Shown: one piece after another, positions 8,442-17,438 of the stretch | Position numbering within the stretch: position 1 is the first letter of the stretch | Layout of the letters: every line of letters begins with the position of its first letter | Assembly: GCA_963819855.1 (NCBI GenBank) | Contig: CAWFYC010000027.1 | Location: forward strand, 1-64,000 | Reading direction: 5' to 3' | DNA: 64,000 bases | Source of the DNA: JAMXLO01 sp963819855 | GTDB lineage: Bacteria; Pseudomonadota; Alphaproteobacteria; Acetobacterales; Acetobacteraceae | Notes under the pieces: model-generated | The model's input: the letters and a program-made list of their open reading frames with translations, nothing else | Told to the model about the DNA's origin: nothing | Databases searched by the model: none | Position numbers and translations under genes: made by a program

Positions 8442-9107
8442 ATGGCCAACTTCCACCCGAGGGTGGAAGATCTGCCGGGCGAGTTCCCGGTGTTTCCGCT
8501 GCCGGGCGCGCTGCTGCTGCCGCGCGGCAAGCTGCCGCTCCGAATCTTCGAGCCGCGCTACCTGGCAATGACCGAGGATTCGTTGGGCCAGGGACGCATG
8601 TTCGGCATGATCCAGCCGGACCCCACCGCGCCGGACACCGCCACCGGTCCGAGCCTGTTCCGCGTGGGCTGCCTGGGGCGGTTGTCGTCGTTCAGCGAGA
8701 CCGACGAGGGCCACTATCTGATCACGCTGACCGGCGTGATCCGCTTCGCCATCGCCACCGAGCTCGAGATGCGGCACGGCTATCGTCGCGTGCGCGGCGA
8801 TTTCGCGCCGTATGCCGCCGATCTGGACCTGGAGTCGCAGTCGATCGCGGCGCCGCGCGAGACGCTGATGGCGGCGCTGCGCGGCTACTTCACCCACCGC
8901 GGCATCGATGCCAACTGGGACGCGATCAAGCGCCTGCCTGACGATATGCTGGTGGTGACACTCGCGATGGTCTGCCCGTTCGAGCCGGCCGAGAAGCAGG
9001 CGCTGCTGGAGGCGCCGACCGACACGGAACGGGCGGCGGCATTGCTGATGCTGTTGCAGATGGGCGCGCTGTCGCAGGACACGCCGGGCGGGCGCAGCGT
9101 GAGCTGA
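8442..9107 (+). CDS. LON peptidase substrate-binding domain protein
   Basis: This 221-residue protein is made only of the Lon N-terminal (LAN) domain. It starts EFPVFPLPGALLLPRGKLPL, then RIFEPRYLAMTEDSL, with LFRVGCLGRLSSF and helical C-terminal turns. It lacks the AAA and protease domains of Lon. The family is common in alphaproteobacteria, with a supposed role in protein quality control, which fits its place directly behind the CnoX-like gene (zero-base spacing). No Shine-Dalgarno lies between, so it is probably translated by coupling. Confidence 0.9.
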   Translation: MANFHPRVEDLPGEFPVFPLPGALLLPRGKLPLRIFEPRYLAMTEDSLGQGRMFGMIQPDPTAPDTATGPSLFRVGCLGRLSSFSETDEGHYLITLTGVIRFAIATELEMRHGYRRVRGDFAPYAADLDLESQSIAAPRETLMAALRGYFTHRGIDANWDAIKRLPDDMLVVTLAMVCPFEPAEKQALLEAPTDTERAAALLMLLQMGALSQDTPGGRSVS

Positions 9108-9122
9108 ACGGAGTGCGACGGC

Positions 9123-9326
9123 ATGGATGAACCCGGCGAAGCCAGGCGCCAGGCGCCGATCGATCCGCGATTGCTGGAAATTCTGGTCTGTCCGCTGACC
9201 AAGGGACCGCTGGAGTACGACCGCGAGGCCAGCGAGCTGATCAGCCGCAAGGCAGGCCTCGCCTATCCGGTGCGCGACGGCATCCCGATCATGCTGCCCG
9301 AGGAGGCGCGCAAGCTGGAGGAATGA
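9123..9326 (+). CDS. Trm112 family protein
   Basis: This 67-residue protein has the core LLEILVCPLTKGPL, YDREASELISRKAGLAYPVR and DGIPIMLPEEAR, the full-length signature of bacterial Trm112/YcaR (UPF0434). Eukaryotic and archaeal Trm112 activates methyltransferases; the bacterial role is unclear. Only one Cys of the usual zinc site is present. ATG 9123 follows GGAGTGCGACGGC. It lies 15 bp after the LON-domain gene in the same operon. Confidence 0.92.
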   Translation: MDEPGEARRQAPIDPRLLEILVCPLTKGPLEYDREASELISRKAGLAYPVRDGIPIMLPEEARKLEE

Positions 9327-9368
9327 TGACCTGGTCGAGCCCGGTCATGACGATTCGGAGTTAAGACG

Positions 9369-9725
9369 ATGGCTGTCGCCACCGAGCTCAGGTTGAACAA
9401 GGCTGAGCGCTTGTTGAATGTCGAATTCGACGATGGTGCCCGCTTCGCGCTGCCGGCGGAGTATCTGCGCGTGGAGAGCCCGAGTGCCGAGGTGCAGGGC
9501 CACAGCCCGCAGCAGAAGCAGATCGTTCCCGGCAAGCGCGATGTAGCGATCATCGGCATCGAGCCCGTGGGCAACTACGCGGTGCGGCTGGTGTTCGACG
9601 ACCTGCACGATACCGGGATCTATTCCTGGGAGTACCTGCACGACCTGGGGCGCGAGCAGGATCGGCGATGGCCAGCCTACCTGGCGGCGCTGATGGCACG
9701 GGGATTGCGACGGGAGCCGGCATAG
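9369..9725 (+). CDS. DUF971 (GBBH-like N-terminal) protein
   Basis: This 118-residue protein has the DUF971 pattern: LRLNKAERLLNVEFDDGARF, LPAEYLRVESPSAEV, then GNYAVRLVFDDLHDTGIYSW and EYLHDLG. The fold is that of the N-terminal domain of gamma-butyrobetaine hydroxylases; stand-alone copies are linked with Fe-S or quality-control genes. It ends the thioredoxin operon and converges on the L,D-transpeptidase gene. Confidence 0.9.
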   Translation: MAVATELRLNKAERLLNVEFDDGARFALPAEYLRVESPSAEVQGHSPQQKQIVPGKRDVAIIGIEPVGNYAVRLVFDDLHDTGIYSWEYLHDLGREQDRRWPAYLAALMARGLRREPA

Positions 9726-9746
9726 GCCGCACCCCTAACGGGTAGT

Positions 9747-10241
9747 CTATGCAGGCAGTATCAGAAGCTCGGACACACCCGCGCTCAGCGCTTGCAGCAG
9801 GTCACCCAGCGCCAACGCTATGCATCCCTCGGTCGGTGCGTAGTCCGAGCGCGCCACGTGCAGGAAGATCGCCGAACCCCGGCCACGCTGCACCGGTGCG
9901 TCGTTCCAGCCCAGGACCCCGATCACGTCATACAAGCCGTCCTGCCGCCACAACTCCTCGTAATGGCCGTCGTGCGGCAGCCGGATCATCCGGTTATAGT
10001 CGGCCTGCTGCGCATCGTCGCACCAGGCATCCGCCGGGGCGATCGGCTCCACCGGCACCGTGCATTCCGGCGCCTTCACCCGATCGGCGCGGTACAGCAC
10101 GCGCCGCAGCGGCATTGGACCGGTCGGCGTGGCACCGTCGCCCTCCTGCTTGTCGTCTCGAACGCCGCCGCGCCCGATCGCGGCTCGGTACACACGGCCG
10201 CGCAGCACCAGCCGGCCGTCGGGATGCACCAGTGCCTGCAT
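9747..10241 (-). CDS. L,D-transpeptidase family protein
   Basis: This 164-residue YkuD-type protein carries DDKQEGDGATPTGPMPLRRV, typical of the substrate-side strand, and the active-site stretch IFLHVARSDYAPTEGCIAL with the catalytic Cys in TEGCIAL and the conserved His upstream. No signal peptide is visible from ATG 10241, so export is uncertain. That start was chosen because it lies 5 bases after the ribA stop; the frame is open upstream into ribA but not meaningful there. Family members cross-link or edit peptidoglycan. Confidence 0.85.
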   Translation of the reverse strand: MQALVHPDGRLVLRGRVYRAAIGRGGVRDDKQEGDGATPTGPMPLRRVLYRADRVKAPECTVPVEPIAPADAWCDDAQQADYNRMIRLPHDGHYEELWRQDGLYDVIGVLGWNDAPVQRGRGSAIFLHVARSDYAPTEGCIALALGDLLQALSAGVSELLILPA

Positions 10242-10246
10242 CTGTC

Positions 10247-11413
10247 TCAGTCCAACAGGTGACCGAAGCGCTCTGCCTTGGTCGCAAGATAGTGGTCGTT
10301 GACCCCGTTCGGCGCGAAGGCATGCGCCTCCCGGCCGACGACCTCGACCCCACACGCCGCCAGTGCCGCCAGCTTGTCGGGATTGTTGGTCAGCAGCCGG
10401 ATGCGATTCACACCGATTGCCTGCAGCATCGTCGCAGCGATGAGAAAGTTACGTTCGTCCGCCCCCCAACCCAGTGCCCGATTCGCGTCCAGCGTGTCGA
10501 GCCCACGGTCCTGCAGCGTGTATGCTCGCAATTTGTTGACCAACCCGATATTCCTGCCCTCCTGGGAAAGGTAGAGCAACACCCCTGCGCCCTCCTCGCC
10601 CATCCGGGCAATCGCGCCGCGCAACTGCGCGCCACAGTCGCAACGCAGGCTGCCAAGCAGATCGCCGGTGAAGCACTCGGAATGGATACGCACCAGCGGC
10701 GCATCCGCGGATTCCGGATGGCCCACCACGATGGCAAGGTGCTCGATCGCCGATCCTTCGGTGCGGAACGCGATCACCCGGGAGTCTTGAGCATTTTCCA
10801 GCGGCACGCGCGCCGATGCGATCTGGCGCATTCCAGCCGCGGCAGCCGCCGGATAGGCCATCAGGTCGGCTGCCGGCACCTTGAACAGTCCGAACTTCAC
10901 GGCGTCGGCATCGATATCGGCGCGCACCGCAGCCGCCAGCACGGCGGGCAACAAGCGGCCCAATTTGGCGAGAATCAAGGCCGCCGGCGCCAATTCGGGC
11001 ACAGCAGCGACATCCGGCTGGGTCGGCAGCAACCCCTCGAGCGTGGGGTCGGCCATGCTGCGGAGCGGTTCCGGTGCCAGCAACTCGGCGCCGAGGGACA
11101 GCGCCACGGCCGATGATCCCTGCTCGACCGGTCGGTGCAGGACAGCGGCGGCCCGCATCGGCGCCAGCAGCAGCACGGGCGGTTCGGCGGCCAGCATCGC
11201 CAGTTCGGCCAGCCCGCGCGGCCCGGCCGTCTCGGCCGCGAGCAGGATCAACGGCGCCTCGCCGGTCAGCAGGACAGGTGTGCCTCGGCGCAGGTCGGCG
11301 GCAGCACGATGCACCATACGAAGACGCAGCACATCTGGATCAGGTGCATCGAGCGGCGCGCCGGCACCCGGCCGTCCCGTGCCAACCGATTCGCCGCGGA
11401 ACGCGTGTGTCAT
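10247..11413 (-). CDS. ribA: GTP cyclohydrolase II with N-terminal extension
   Basis: This 388-residue protein has a C-terminal GTP cyclohydrolase II domain: the zinc site HSECFTGDLLGSLRCDCGAQ (three Cys), LSQEGRNIGLVNKLRAYTLQ, then DTLDANRALG and LLTNNPDKL. It makes the first riboflavin intermediate from GTP. About 190 N-terminal residues (LLTGEAPLILLAAETAG and so on) look like a degenerate DHBP-synthase-type domain without a clear catalytic motif. I chose ATG 11413 over an upstream TTG at 11446. No FMN riboswitch is recognisable upstream. The next gene starts 5 bases after its stop, so the two are co-transcribed. Confidence 0.92.
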   Translation of the reverse strand: MTHAFRGESVGTGRPGAGAPLDAPDPDVLRLRMVHRAAADLRRGTPVLLTGEAPLILLAAETAGPRGLAELAMLAAEPPVLLLAPMRAAAVLHRPVEQGSSAVALSLGAELLAPEPLRSMADPTLEGLLPTQPDVAAVPELAPAALILAKLGRLLPAVLAAAVRADIDADAVKFGLFKVPAADLMAYPAAAAAGMRQIASARVPLENAQDSRVIAFRTEGSAIEHLAIVVGHPESADAPLVRIHSECFTGDLLGSLRCDCGAQLRGAIARMGEEGAGVLLYLSQEGRNIGLVNKLRAYTLQDRGLDTLDANRALGWGADERNFLIAATMLQAIGVNRIRLLTNNPDKLAALAACGVEVVGREAHAFAPNGVNDHYLATKAERFGHLLD

Positions 11414-11730
11414 CGGGCTACACGAAAATGGAACAATGACGGCCAACTTTTGTCATGATTCACGCCAAGCCTGCTCCTGAGCGACGGACGGAGCCACAAC
11501 CTGCTATGTGATGCCGCCATAATGACTATATGGCGGGTGAGATTGAATGTCTCGGCTGCACTCACAGAAATGTGAGCTTCTTGCCGCGTACCGAAACGGC
11601 AGGATGATGTTGGTGTTGGCTGCAAATCGGAAACCGCACGCTGAGGCTTTGTGCCGTAGCCGTGCGATGTTTGGTGCGCAAGGCAGTGGCGGGCGCGGGG
11701 TGCGCCGGACAGAAGCAAAGGGATACGAAG
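11414..11730. promoter_or_regulatory. Divergent intergenic region ribA / response regulator
   Basis: About 317 bp lie between divergent starts and must hold both promoters. The middle part (around 11500-11560) is less GC-rich. I see no protein-like frame and no clear operator. Confidence 0.35.
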
Positions 11731-12456
11731 ATGTCGGCAGAACGACCAATCCTGATCGTTGATGACGACGAAGTTCTGCGTGAGACCCTGGCGGACCAAC
11801 TCGCGGTCGACGGCGAATTCACGGCGGTGGCGGCGGCCTCGATCGGCGAGGCTGAGGAAAAGCTCGGCGCAAAGGATGCGCGGTTCGATGCCGTCATCCT
11901 CGACGTCGGCCTGCCGGATGGCGACGGCCGCGATCTCTGCACCAGGCTGCGCAGGCAGGGGCAGAAGATGCCGATCATCATGCTCACCGGCTCCGACACC
12001 GAAACCGACGTGGTGCGCGGCCTTGATTCGGGTGCCAACGACTACATCGCCAAGCCGTTCCGGCTGAACGAACTGCTGGCGCGGCTGCGGGCACAGCTCC
12101 GCATCTTCGAGAACAGCGAGGACGCGGTGTTCACCATCGGTCCTTACACCTTCCGTCCCTCGGCCAAGCTGCTGCAGGACCTGGGAAAGAACCGCCGCAT
12201 CCGCCTCACCGAGAAGGAGGCCGCGATCCTGAAGTTCCTTTACCGCGCCGGAACCCGGGCGGTGGCGCGGCAGGTGCTGCTGAACGAGGTGTGGGGCTAC
12301 AACGCCGCGGTCACCACCCACACGCTGGAGACGCACATCTATCGGCTGCGCCAGAAGATCGAGCCCGACCCGGCGAACGCGCGCCTGCTGGTCACCGAGG
12401 GCGGCGGCTACCGGCTGGATCCCGAGGGCGTCCCGGCGTCGGTGGCGGCCGCCTAG
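11731..12456 (+). CDS. OmpR/PhoB-family response regulator
   Basis: This 241-residue protein has a receiver domain (ILIVDDDEVLRETLADQL, phospho-acceptor Asp in AVILDVGLPDGDG, Lys in YIAKPFRLNELLARL) and a C-terminal winged helix (RIRLTEKEAAILKFLYRAG, NEVWGYNAAVTTHTLETHIY, RLRQKIEP). It is a DNA-binding transcription factor controlled by phosphorylation. ATG 11731 follows AAAGGGATACGAAG; the frame upstream of it is not meaningful. No histidine kinase is adjacent, so it is an orphan here. Its TAG stop overlaps the convergent stop of the UdgX gene. Confidence 0.93.
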   Translation: MSAERPILIVDDDEVLRETLADQLAVDGEFTAVAAASIGEAEEKLGAKDARFDAVILDVGLPDGDGRDLCTRLRRQGQKMPIIMLTGSDTETDVVRGLDSGANDYIAKPFRLNELLARLRAQLRIFENSEDAVFTIGPYTFRPSAKLLQDLGKNRRIRLTEKEAAILKFLYRAGTRAVARQVLLNEVWGYNAAVTTHTLETHIYRLRQKIEPDPANARLLVTEGGGYRLDPEGVPASVAAA

Positions 12457-13727
12457 CCCACCAGTTCGGCCACCTTTCGCAGATCGGCGACGAAGCCGCG
12501 GTACTCCCGCGCCTTCGCATCTTCATCGGGCACGCGCAACAGGAACGACGGGTGCACGGTGACGAACGCTTTCTGCCCATCAGGCAGCTCAATCGGGCGC
12601 CCACGCTCGCGGGTGATGGTGACGGCGCGGCCCAGCAAGGCGCGCGCCGCGGTGCCGCCCATCGCCACCACCAGCTTCGGCCGCAGCCGCACCAGCTCGA
12701 CGTCGAGCCAGAAGCGGCAGGCCTGGATCTCGGGCGCCTCGGGCGTCTGGTGGATGCGCCGCTTGCCTCGTGGCTCGAACTTGAAGTGCTTCACCGCATT
12801 GGTGATGTAGACGGTGCGCCGGTCGATGCCGGCCTCTTCCATCGCGCGATCCATGATCTGGCCGGCGGGGCCGACGAACGGGCGGCCGATGATGTCCTCC
12901 TGATCGCCCGGCTGCTCGCCGACGAACAGCACGAGGGCATGCGCCGGCCCTTCGCCGAACACGGTCTGCGTCGCCCGCTCGTAAAGGTGGCAGCGCCGGC
13001 AACCTTCCGCTTCCGCCGCGGCCTCCCGCAAGCCTGGATCCGAACCGAGGTTGAGCACGACCGGACCGAGCGGTGGACGATCCGGCGGCCGTGGCGCTTC
13101 ATCGAGCGCCTCGGCCTCGGGCACCGAGGTGCCGGTGCGTGCATGGTGCAGGGCGTGGTGCGCGCGCCACCATGCCTGCAACGCGTCATCATCTGCCATA
13201 CCGGAGGCGCCCACGGAGAATCGCAGTTCCGCGCCATCCCAGTGCGCCGCGCCGTCAGGGGTTACGATGGAGAACGATAGGTCGGGGAACCGCCGCGCGA
13301 TCAGTTGCGTGTTCGCCTCCAGCACGTAGTGCGCAGGCGCGTACCAGCCGAGGTATCGCGTGCGACCAGCATCCTCCACCGGCAGGAAACGCAGTTGGGT
13401 GCGCATCCGATGCGCCTCCGCGCGCACGGCCAGCGCAAGGTGCTGCGCCTGCCGCAGCTCAGCTTCATCAGTTTTACCGGTGTTGGCGTGCCAGACCAGC
13501 CGATACAGCAGATCGAACCGCGCCGGCTCGCGCGCCTGGATCGCGAGAGAGGCCAGCGACACCAGCGACCGGGACACGTTGAAGCTACCGCTGCCCTGCG
13601 GCAGCGCGTCACTGTCGCCGCCCACCGACCAGCGCACCGCATCCGGCGCGATGCCAGCCAGCACCAGGGCGCGTGTGGCACCCCGCCAGCCCACCCAATC
13701 GGTCTCGCTGTCCAGCGCAATGCGCAT
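12453..13727 (-). CDS. UdgX uracil-DNA glycosylase fused to DUF4130 domain
   Basis: This protein of about 424 residues has two parts. The N-terminal DUF4130 (TIGR03915) domain reads IALDSETDWVGWRGATRALV with SGSFNVSRSLVSLASLA. The C-terminal uracil-DNA glycosylase superfamily domain begins with Fe-S ligands CRRCHLYERATQTVFGEGP, then FVGEQPGDQEDIIGRPFVGP, and the loop KRRIHQTPEAPEI. The KRRIH loop is the hallmark of UdgX, whose His forms a covalent bond with DNA at uracil. It therefore probably captures or repairs uracil in DNA. ATG 13727 was chosen at the start of DUF4130 similarity; the frame extends to 13775. Confidence 0.9.
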   Translation of the reverse strand: MRIALDSETDWVGWRGATRALVLAGIAPDAVRWSVGGDSDALPQGSGSFNVSRSLVSLASLAIQAREPARFDLLYRLVWHANTGKTDEAELRQAQHLALAVRAEAHRMRTQLRFLPVEDAGRTRYLGWYAPAHYVLEANTQLIARRFPDLSFSIVTPDGAAHWDGAELRFSVGASGMADDDALQAWWRAHHALHHARTGTSVPEAEALDEAPRPPDRPPLGPVVLNLGSDPGLREAAAEAEGCRRCHLYERATQTVFGEGPAHALVLFVGEQPGDQEDIIGRPFVGPAGQIMDRAMEEAGIDRRTVYITNAVKHFKFEPRGKRRIHQTPEAPEIQACRFWLDVELVRLRPKLVVAMGGTAARALLGRAVTITRERGRPIELPDGQKAFVTVHPSFLLRVPDEDAKAREYRGFVADLRKVAELVG

Positions 13728-13789
13728 CGCCCGAGCAAACCCCATCCGGTCCCGCTTTCCAACCCCGGCCGGCACGGTATGCTCGCGGC

Positions 13790-15568
13790 ATGACTCCCCA
13801 CCCGGAAGACTTCGCCGCGATCGGTGCGGCCACCGCGCCCGCCTTCTCCCGTGACGGACAAACGCTGTTTCACCTCCGCGGTTCGGGTCTGCCGCAGGTC
13901 TGGGCGCTGGACCTCGCCTCCGGAGCCAGCCGGCAGCTCACCTGGCACGATGAGAAGGTCGCACTGCTGCGCCGCTCGCCGGTGGACGACCGGTTGATCT
14001 ACGGCATCGACCGCGGTGGCGACGAACGCCAGCAAATGCTGCTCGTCGATCCGCGAGACGCGTCGGCCGAGCCGCGCGAGCTCACCACCAATCCCGCGGT
14101 GATCCACGACTTCGGCGCCTGGTCGCCGGACGCTACCCGGATCGCCTACGCCGCGAACGAACGCGACGAAGCACATTTCGATGTCTATCTGCAGGATGTC
14201 GCCAGCGGCGTTCGTGAATGCGTGTTCCGCGGCAGCAATCAGGTCAGCGTGTCGGGCTTTCGCTCCGATGGCGCGACGCTGGCGCTGCTCCATGATCGCG
14301 GCTTCGGCGACATGTCGCTGTTGCTGCTCGATCTGGCGTCGGGTGAGGCTCGGGCATTCGGGCCGCCAAGCAACTTCCGGAGCGTGCGTTGGGCGAGCGA
14401 TGGCCGCACCTTGATGGCGCTGACCGATCATGGCGGCAGCAACTTCCTGCGGCTGTGCCGGCTCGACCCCGATACCGGCGGCATATCCGTCGTCTATGAT
14501 GCTGCCGGACGGGACGTCGAGGCGTGGTCAATTGCGTCCGATGCATGCTCGCTTGCCACGATCGAGAACGATCGGGGCTACACCGTGCTGCGGGTCGGTC
14601 CGATCGACGGCGAGCGCCCGGTGGTCACCGGCCTGCCCCGTGGCATCGTCACCGATCTGACCTGGTCCGCCGACAGCACCACGCTGGCGTTCAGCGTGGC
14701 CACCCCGACCGAGCCGCCGTCGCTCTGGCTGTGGCGTGACGGCGCCGCACGAGTCGCATGGCGGCCCGAACCGCCACCTGGGTTGGGCGACTTCGTCGAT
14801 CTGGAGCTGGTGTCGTGGCAAAGCTTCGACGGCACGCGCGTTCCAGGCTGGTTCGCGTTGCCGCGTGGCCCGCAACCAGCCGGCGGCTATCCAGCCGTCA
14901 TGTGGGTACATGGCGGACCGGTCGGCCAGACCCGGCCGAACTTCCGCCCCGACATCCAGATGCTGCTCGCGCAGGGCTTTGCGATATTGATGCCGAATGT
15001 GCGCGGCAGTTCCGGCTATGGCCGCAGCTACACCAAGAGCGACGATGTCGAGCGGCGGCTCGACAGCGTGACCGATCTCGCGCACGGCAGGCACTGGCTG
15101 GCCGCACACCCGGCGATCGACGGCGAGCGCATCGGCATCATGGGCCAGTCGTACGGCGGCTTCATGGTGATGTCGGCGATCACCGAACATCCCGAGCTGT
15201 GGCGCGCCGCGGTGAACTATTACGGGATCGCCGATTTCGTCTCGCTGCTTGCCGGCACCGGAGCGTGGCGACGCAGCCACCGCGCCGCCGAGTATGGCGA
15301 TCCCGAGCGCGATGCCGAGCTGTTCGCGCGCATCTCACCGATCCACCGAATCGACCGCGTGCGCGCACCGGTGCTGATCGCGCACGGCACACGTGATCCG
15401 CGCGTGCCGATCGGCGAGAGCGAACAGTTCGTCACCGCGCTGCGCGAGCGGCAGAAGAAGGTTGCGTACGAAACCTTCGAGTATGCCGGCCACGGATTCA
15501 TCCGCCCGGACGACCGGCGCCGAATCTACACCGCTGTCGCCGACTTCTTCACCACACATCTGCGCTGA
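13790..15568 (+). CDS. S9 family (prolyl oligopeptidase-like) peptidase
   Basis: This 592-residue protein has an N-terminal WD/beta-propeller half (APAFSRDGQTLFHLRGSGLP, ARIAYAANERD-type blades) and a C-terminal alpha/beta hydrolase. Its catalytic triad is Ser in GQSYGGFMVMSA, Asp in HGTRDPRVPIGES and His in EYAGHGFIRPDD. MWVHGGPVGQTRPNF marks the oxyanion region. No signal peptide is seen, so it is probably cytoplasmic and cleaves short peptides or amides. It diverges from UdgX, and the GGT gene follows 12 bp later, suggesting joint peptide turnover. Confidence 0.92.
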   Translation: MTPHPEDFAAIGAATAPAFSRDGQTLFHLRGSGLPQVWALDLASGASRQLTWHDEKVALLRRSPVDDRLIYGIDRGGDERQQMLLVDPRDASAEPRELTTNPAVIHDFGAWSPDATRIAYAANERDEAHFDVYLQDVASGVRECVFRGSNQVSVSGFRSDGATLALLHDRGFGDMSLLLLDLASGEARAFGPPSNFRSVRWASDGRTLMALTDHGGSNFLRLCRLDPDTGGISVVYDAAGRDVEAWSIASDACSLATIENDRGYTVLRVGPIDGERPVVTGLPRGIVTDLTWSADSTTLAFSVATPTEPPSLWLWRDGAARVAWRPEPPPGLGDFVDLELVSWQSFDGTRVPGWFALPRGPQPAGGYPAVMWVHGGPVGQTRPNFRPDIQMLLAQGFAILMPNVRGSSGYGRSYTKSDDVERRLDSVTDLAHGRHWLAAHPAIDGERIGIMGQSYGGFMVMSAITEHPELWRAAVNYYGIADFVSLLAGTGAWRRSHRAAEYGDPERDAELFARISPIHRIDRVRAPVLIAHGTRDPRVPIGESEQFVTALRERQKKVAYETFEYAGHGFIRPDDRRRIYTAVADFFTTHLR

Positions 15569-15580
15569 ACTGGAACGACG

Positions 15581-17200
15581 ATGTATCTGCCAACCCGCAA
15601 CCACCGCGTTCTGATCATGGGCCGCAAAGGCGCGGTCGGCGCCAATCATCCGCTGGCGACCCAGGCCGGTCTCGACACGCTCCGTGCCGGCGGCAATGCG
15701 ATCGATGCGTCGGTGGCGATCTCGCTCACGCTGAGCGTCGTCGAGCCTGGCATGTCCGGTCTCGGCGGCGACGGGTTCTATCAGGTCTACACCGCCAAGG
15801 ACGCGACCTCGCGGTGCTACAACGCGACCGGTGCCGCGCCGCTTGCCGCCACGCCAGAACGCTTTCGTGCCACCGGCATTGCGATACGCGGTCCGCTCAG
15901 TGTCTCCACGCCCGGATTGCTCGGCGGCGTTGGTGCGATGCACGCCGCACATGGCCGACTGCCGTGGCGCCACCTGTGCGGGCCCGCGATCGAGCATGCG
16001 CGCGAAGGTTTCGCCGTCAGCCACCACTATCGTCACTTCGCCGGCGACGTGCGCGCGGTGCTCGCGGCCGATGCGCGCTCGCGTGCCGTGTTCCTCGCTG
16101 GTCTCGATGTCGGCGTGCCGCCGCTGGCCGCGCTGATTCGCCAACCCGACCTGGCGCGCACGCTGGAGGAGATCGCGCAGGACGGCGCGGAAACTTTCTA
16201 CCGCGGCCGGCTGGCCAAGCGGCTCTGCGCCGGCATGCGCGCGGCTGGCGTGCTGGTCGATGAACGCGATCTGGAGGCGTGCCAGCCCCAGCTTCAGGAG
16301 CCGATCGCCATTGCCTATCGCGGCTTCCACGTCACTCAGACGCCGCCGAATTCGACCGGCTTCACCATGTTGCAGATGCTGAAGATCGCCGAACGCTTCG
16401 ACTTTGCCGCACTCGACCCGGCGCAACGCATCCACGTGCTGGTGGAGGCGAAGAAGCTGGCGTTCCTCGACCGCGAACGCTACGGCACCGATCCGCGCTT
16501 CGGCGACGTGCCGCTGGATCGGCTGCTGTCCGATGCCTACGCCGATGAATGCGCGGCTTCGATCGACATGGCGCGCGCCAGCAATCGCGCGCTGGCGGAA
16601 CCCGAGGCGGCAGTCGGCGACACGACCTATTTCTGCGTGGTGGATGCGGACGGCAATGCGGTGTCGGGCATCCAGAGCCTGAACTCCGGCTTTGGTTCCG
16701 GCGTGACCGCGGGCGACACCGGCATCCTGCTGAACAACCGCATGGCCTATTGGCATCTCGCGCCCGGTCACGCCAACCGGCTGGCGCCGGGCAAGCGTGT
16801 GCGCCACACCATGAACGCGCCGATGGTGTTCAAGGACGGCAGGCTGTGGGCGGTGGAAGGCACGCCGGGCGCGGACAATCAGGTGCAGGTCAACCTTCAG
16901 GTGCTGACCACCATGATGGACCTCGGCGCCGATCCGCAGACCGCGCTGGAGGCGCCGCGCTGGACGTCGATCCAGCAGGGCCAGGGCGCCAACTGGCCGC
17001 ACGAGGGCGACGGCCGGCTGACGATCGAGCCGGGATTTGGCGAGGGTGTGCTGGCGGGTCTGGAACGGCTTGGACACCGGCTGAACCGCGTCGGGCCGCT
17101 GGAAGCGCCGTGCAGCGTGCAGGCGATCCGGATCGCTGCGAACGGCGTGCGAATGGCCGGATCGGATCCGCGCCGCGACGGATGGGCCGGGGCTTACTGA
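15581..17200 (+). CDS. Gamma-glutamyltransferase family protein (first copy)
   Basis: This 539-residue Ntn-hydrolase has the GGT signature: GGNAIDASVAISLTLSVVEP, SGLGGDGFYQVY, and the nucleophile Thr of the small subunit in GDTTYFCVVDADGNAVS, followed by GSGVTAGDTGILLNNRM and LAPGKRVRHTMNAPMV. Autocleavage before that Thr would give two subunits. No signal peptide is visible. Family members transfer or hydrolyse gamma-glutamyl groups of glutathione and related amides, or cleave acyl side chains. It follows the S9 peptidase closely. A second, more divergent GGT-like gene lies at 58196. Confidence 0.92.
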   Translation: MYLPTRNHRVLIMGRKGAVGANHPLATQAGLDTLRAGGNAIDASVAISLTLSVVEPGMSGLGGDGFYQVYTAKDATSRCYNATGAAPLAATPERFRATGIAIRGPLSVSTPGLLGGVGAMHAAHGRLPWRHLCGPAIEHAREGFAVSHHYRHFAGDVRAVLAADARSRAVFLAGLDVGVPPLAALIRQPDLARTLEEIAQDGAETFYRGRLAKRLCAGMRAAGVLVDERDLEACQPQLQEPIAIAYRGFHVTQTPPNSTGFTMLQMLKIAERFDFAALDPAQRIHVLVEAKKLAFLDRERYGTDPRFGDVPLDRLLSDAYADECAASIDMARASNRALAEPEAAVGDTTYFCVVDADGNAVSGIQSLNSGFGSGVTAGDTGILLNNRMAYWHLAPGHANRLAPGKRVRHTMNAPMVFKDGRLWAVEGTPGADNQVQVNLQVLTTMMDLGADPQTALEAPRWTSIQQGQGANWPHEGDGRLTIEPGFGEGVLAGLERLGHRLNRVGPLEAPCSVQAIRIAANGVRMAGSDPRRDGWAGAY

Positions 17201-17231
17201 GGAACAGCAGTTTTACCAGAGCGGCACCCGC

Positions 17232-17346
17232 CTGACCGGGAACTCATGCGATCACTTGGCTCGATGGGTTTCGCTGCGCTCTACCCATCCTACGACTTGC
17301 TGCACGCTCGTTGCCGTAGGTTGGGTAGAGCGCAGCGAAACCCATC
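17232..17346. repeat. Palindromic interspersed repeat, copy 1
   Basis: The core 17263-17346 is an inverted repeat of 84 bp with arms GATGGGTTTCGCTGCGCTCT ACCC and its near-complement at the right end. A 30-base flank starting CTGACCGG (17232) is shared with copy 2. It lies 3' of the GGT gene and may act as a terminator or mRNA-stabilising hairpin. Other copies lie at 23703 and 37536. Confidence 0.85.
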
Positions 17347-17438
17347 ACCCCGTCGCGATTCCACTTTGCCTGAAACCGCTCTGGACAACTCGCTGGAGAC
17401 CTCCATTCCGGAACCGTTCAGAGGGCTGAGCTTCTAAA

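Noticed and set aside
7467..8897. Long minus-strand ORF (476 residues) opposite the thioredoxin and LON-domain genes
   Set aside because: It is a GC-rich shadow frame. The plus-strand genes have clear family motifs (WCGPC, LON fold), and the minus protein is His/Arg/Gln-rich without any domain.
10250..11730. FMN riboswitch upstream of ribA
   Set aside because: No conserved RFN-element blocks were recognisable in the 11414-11730 gap.
15335..17077. Minus-strand ORF of 580 residues opposite the first GGT gene
   Set aside because: Shadow frame; the plus strand encodes a complete GGT with its nucleophile Thr.
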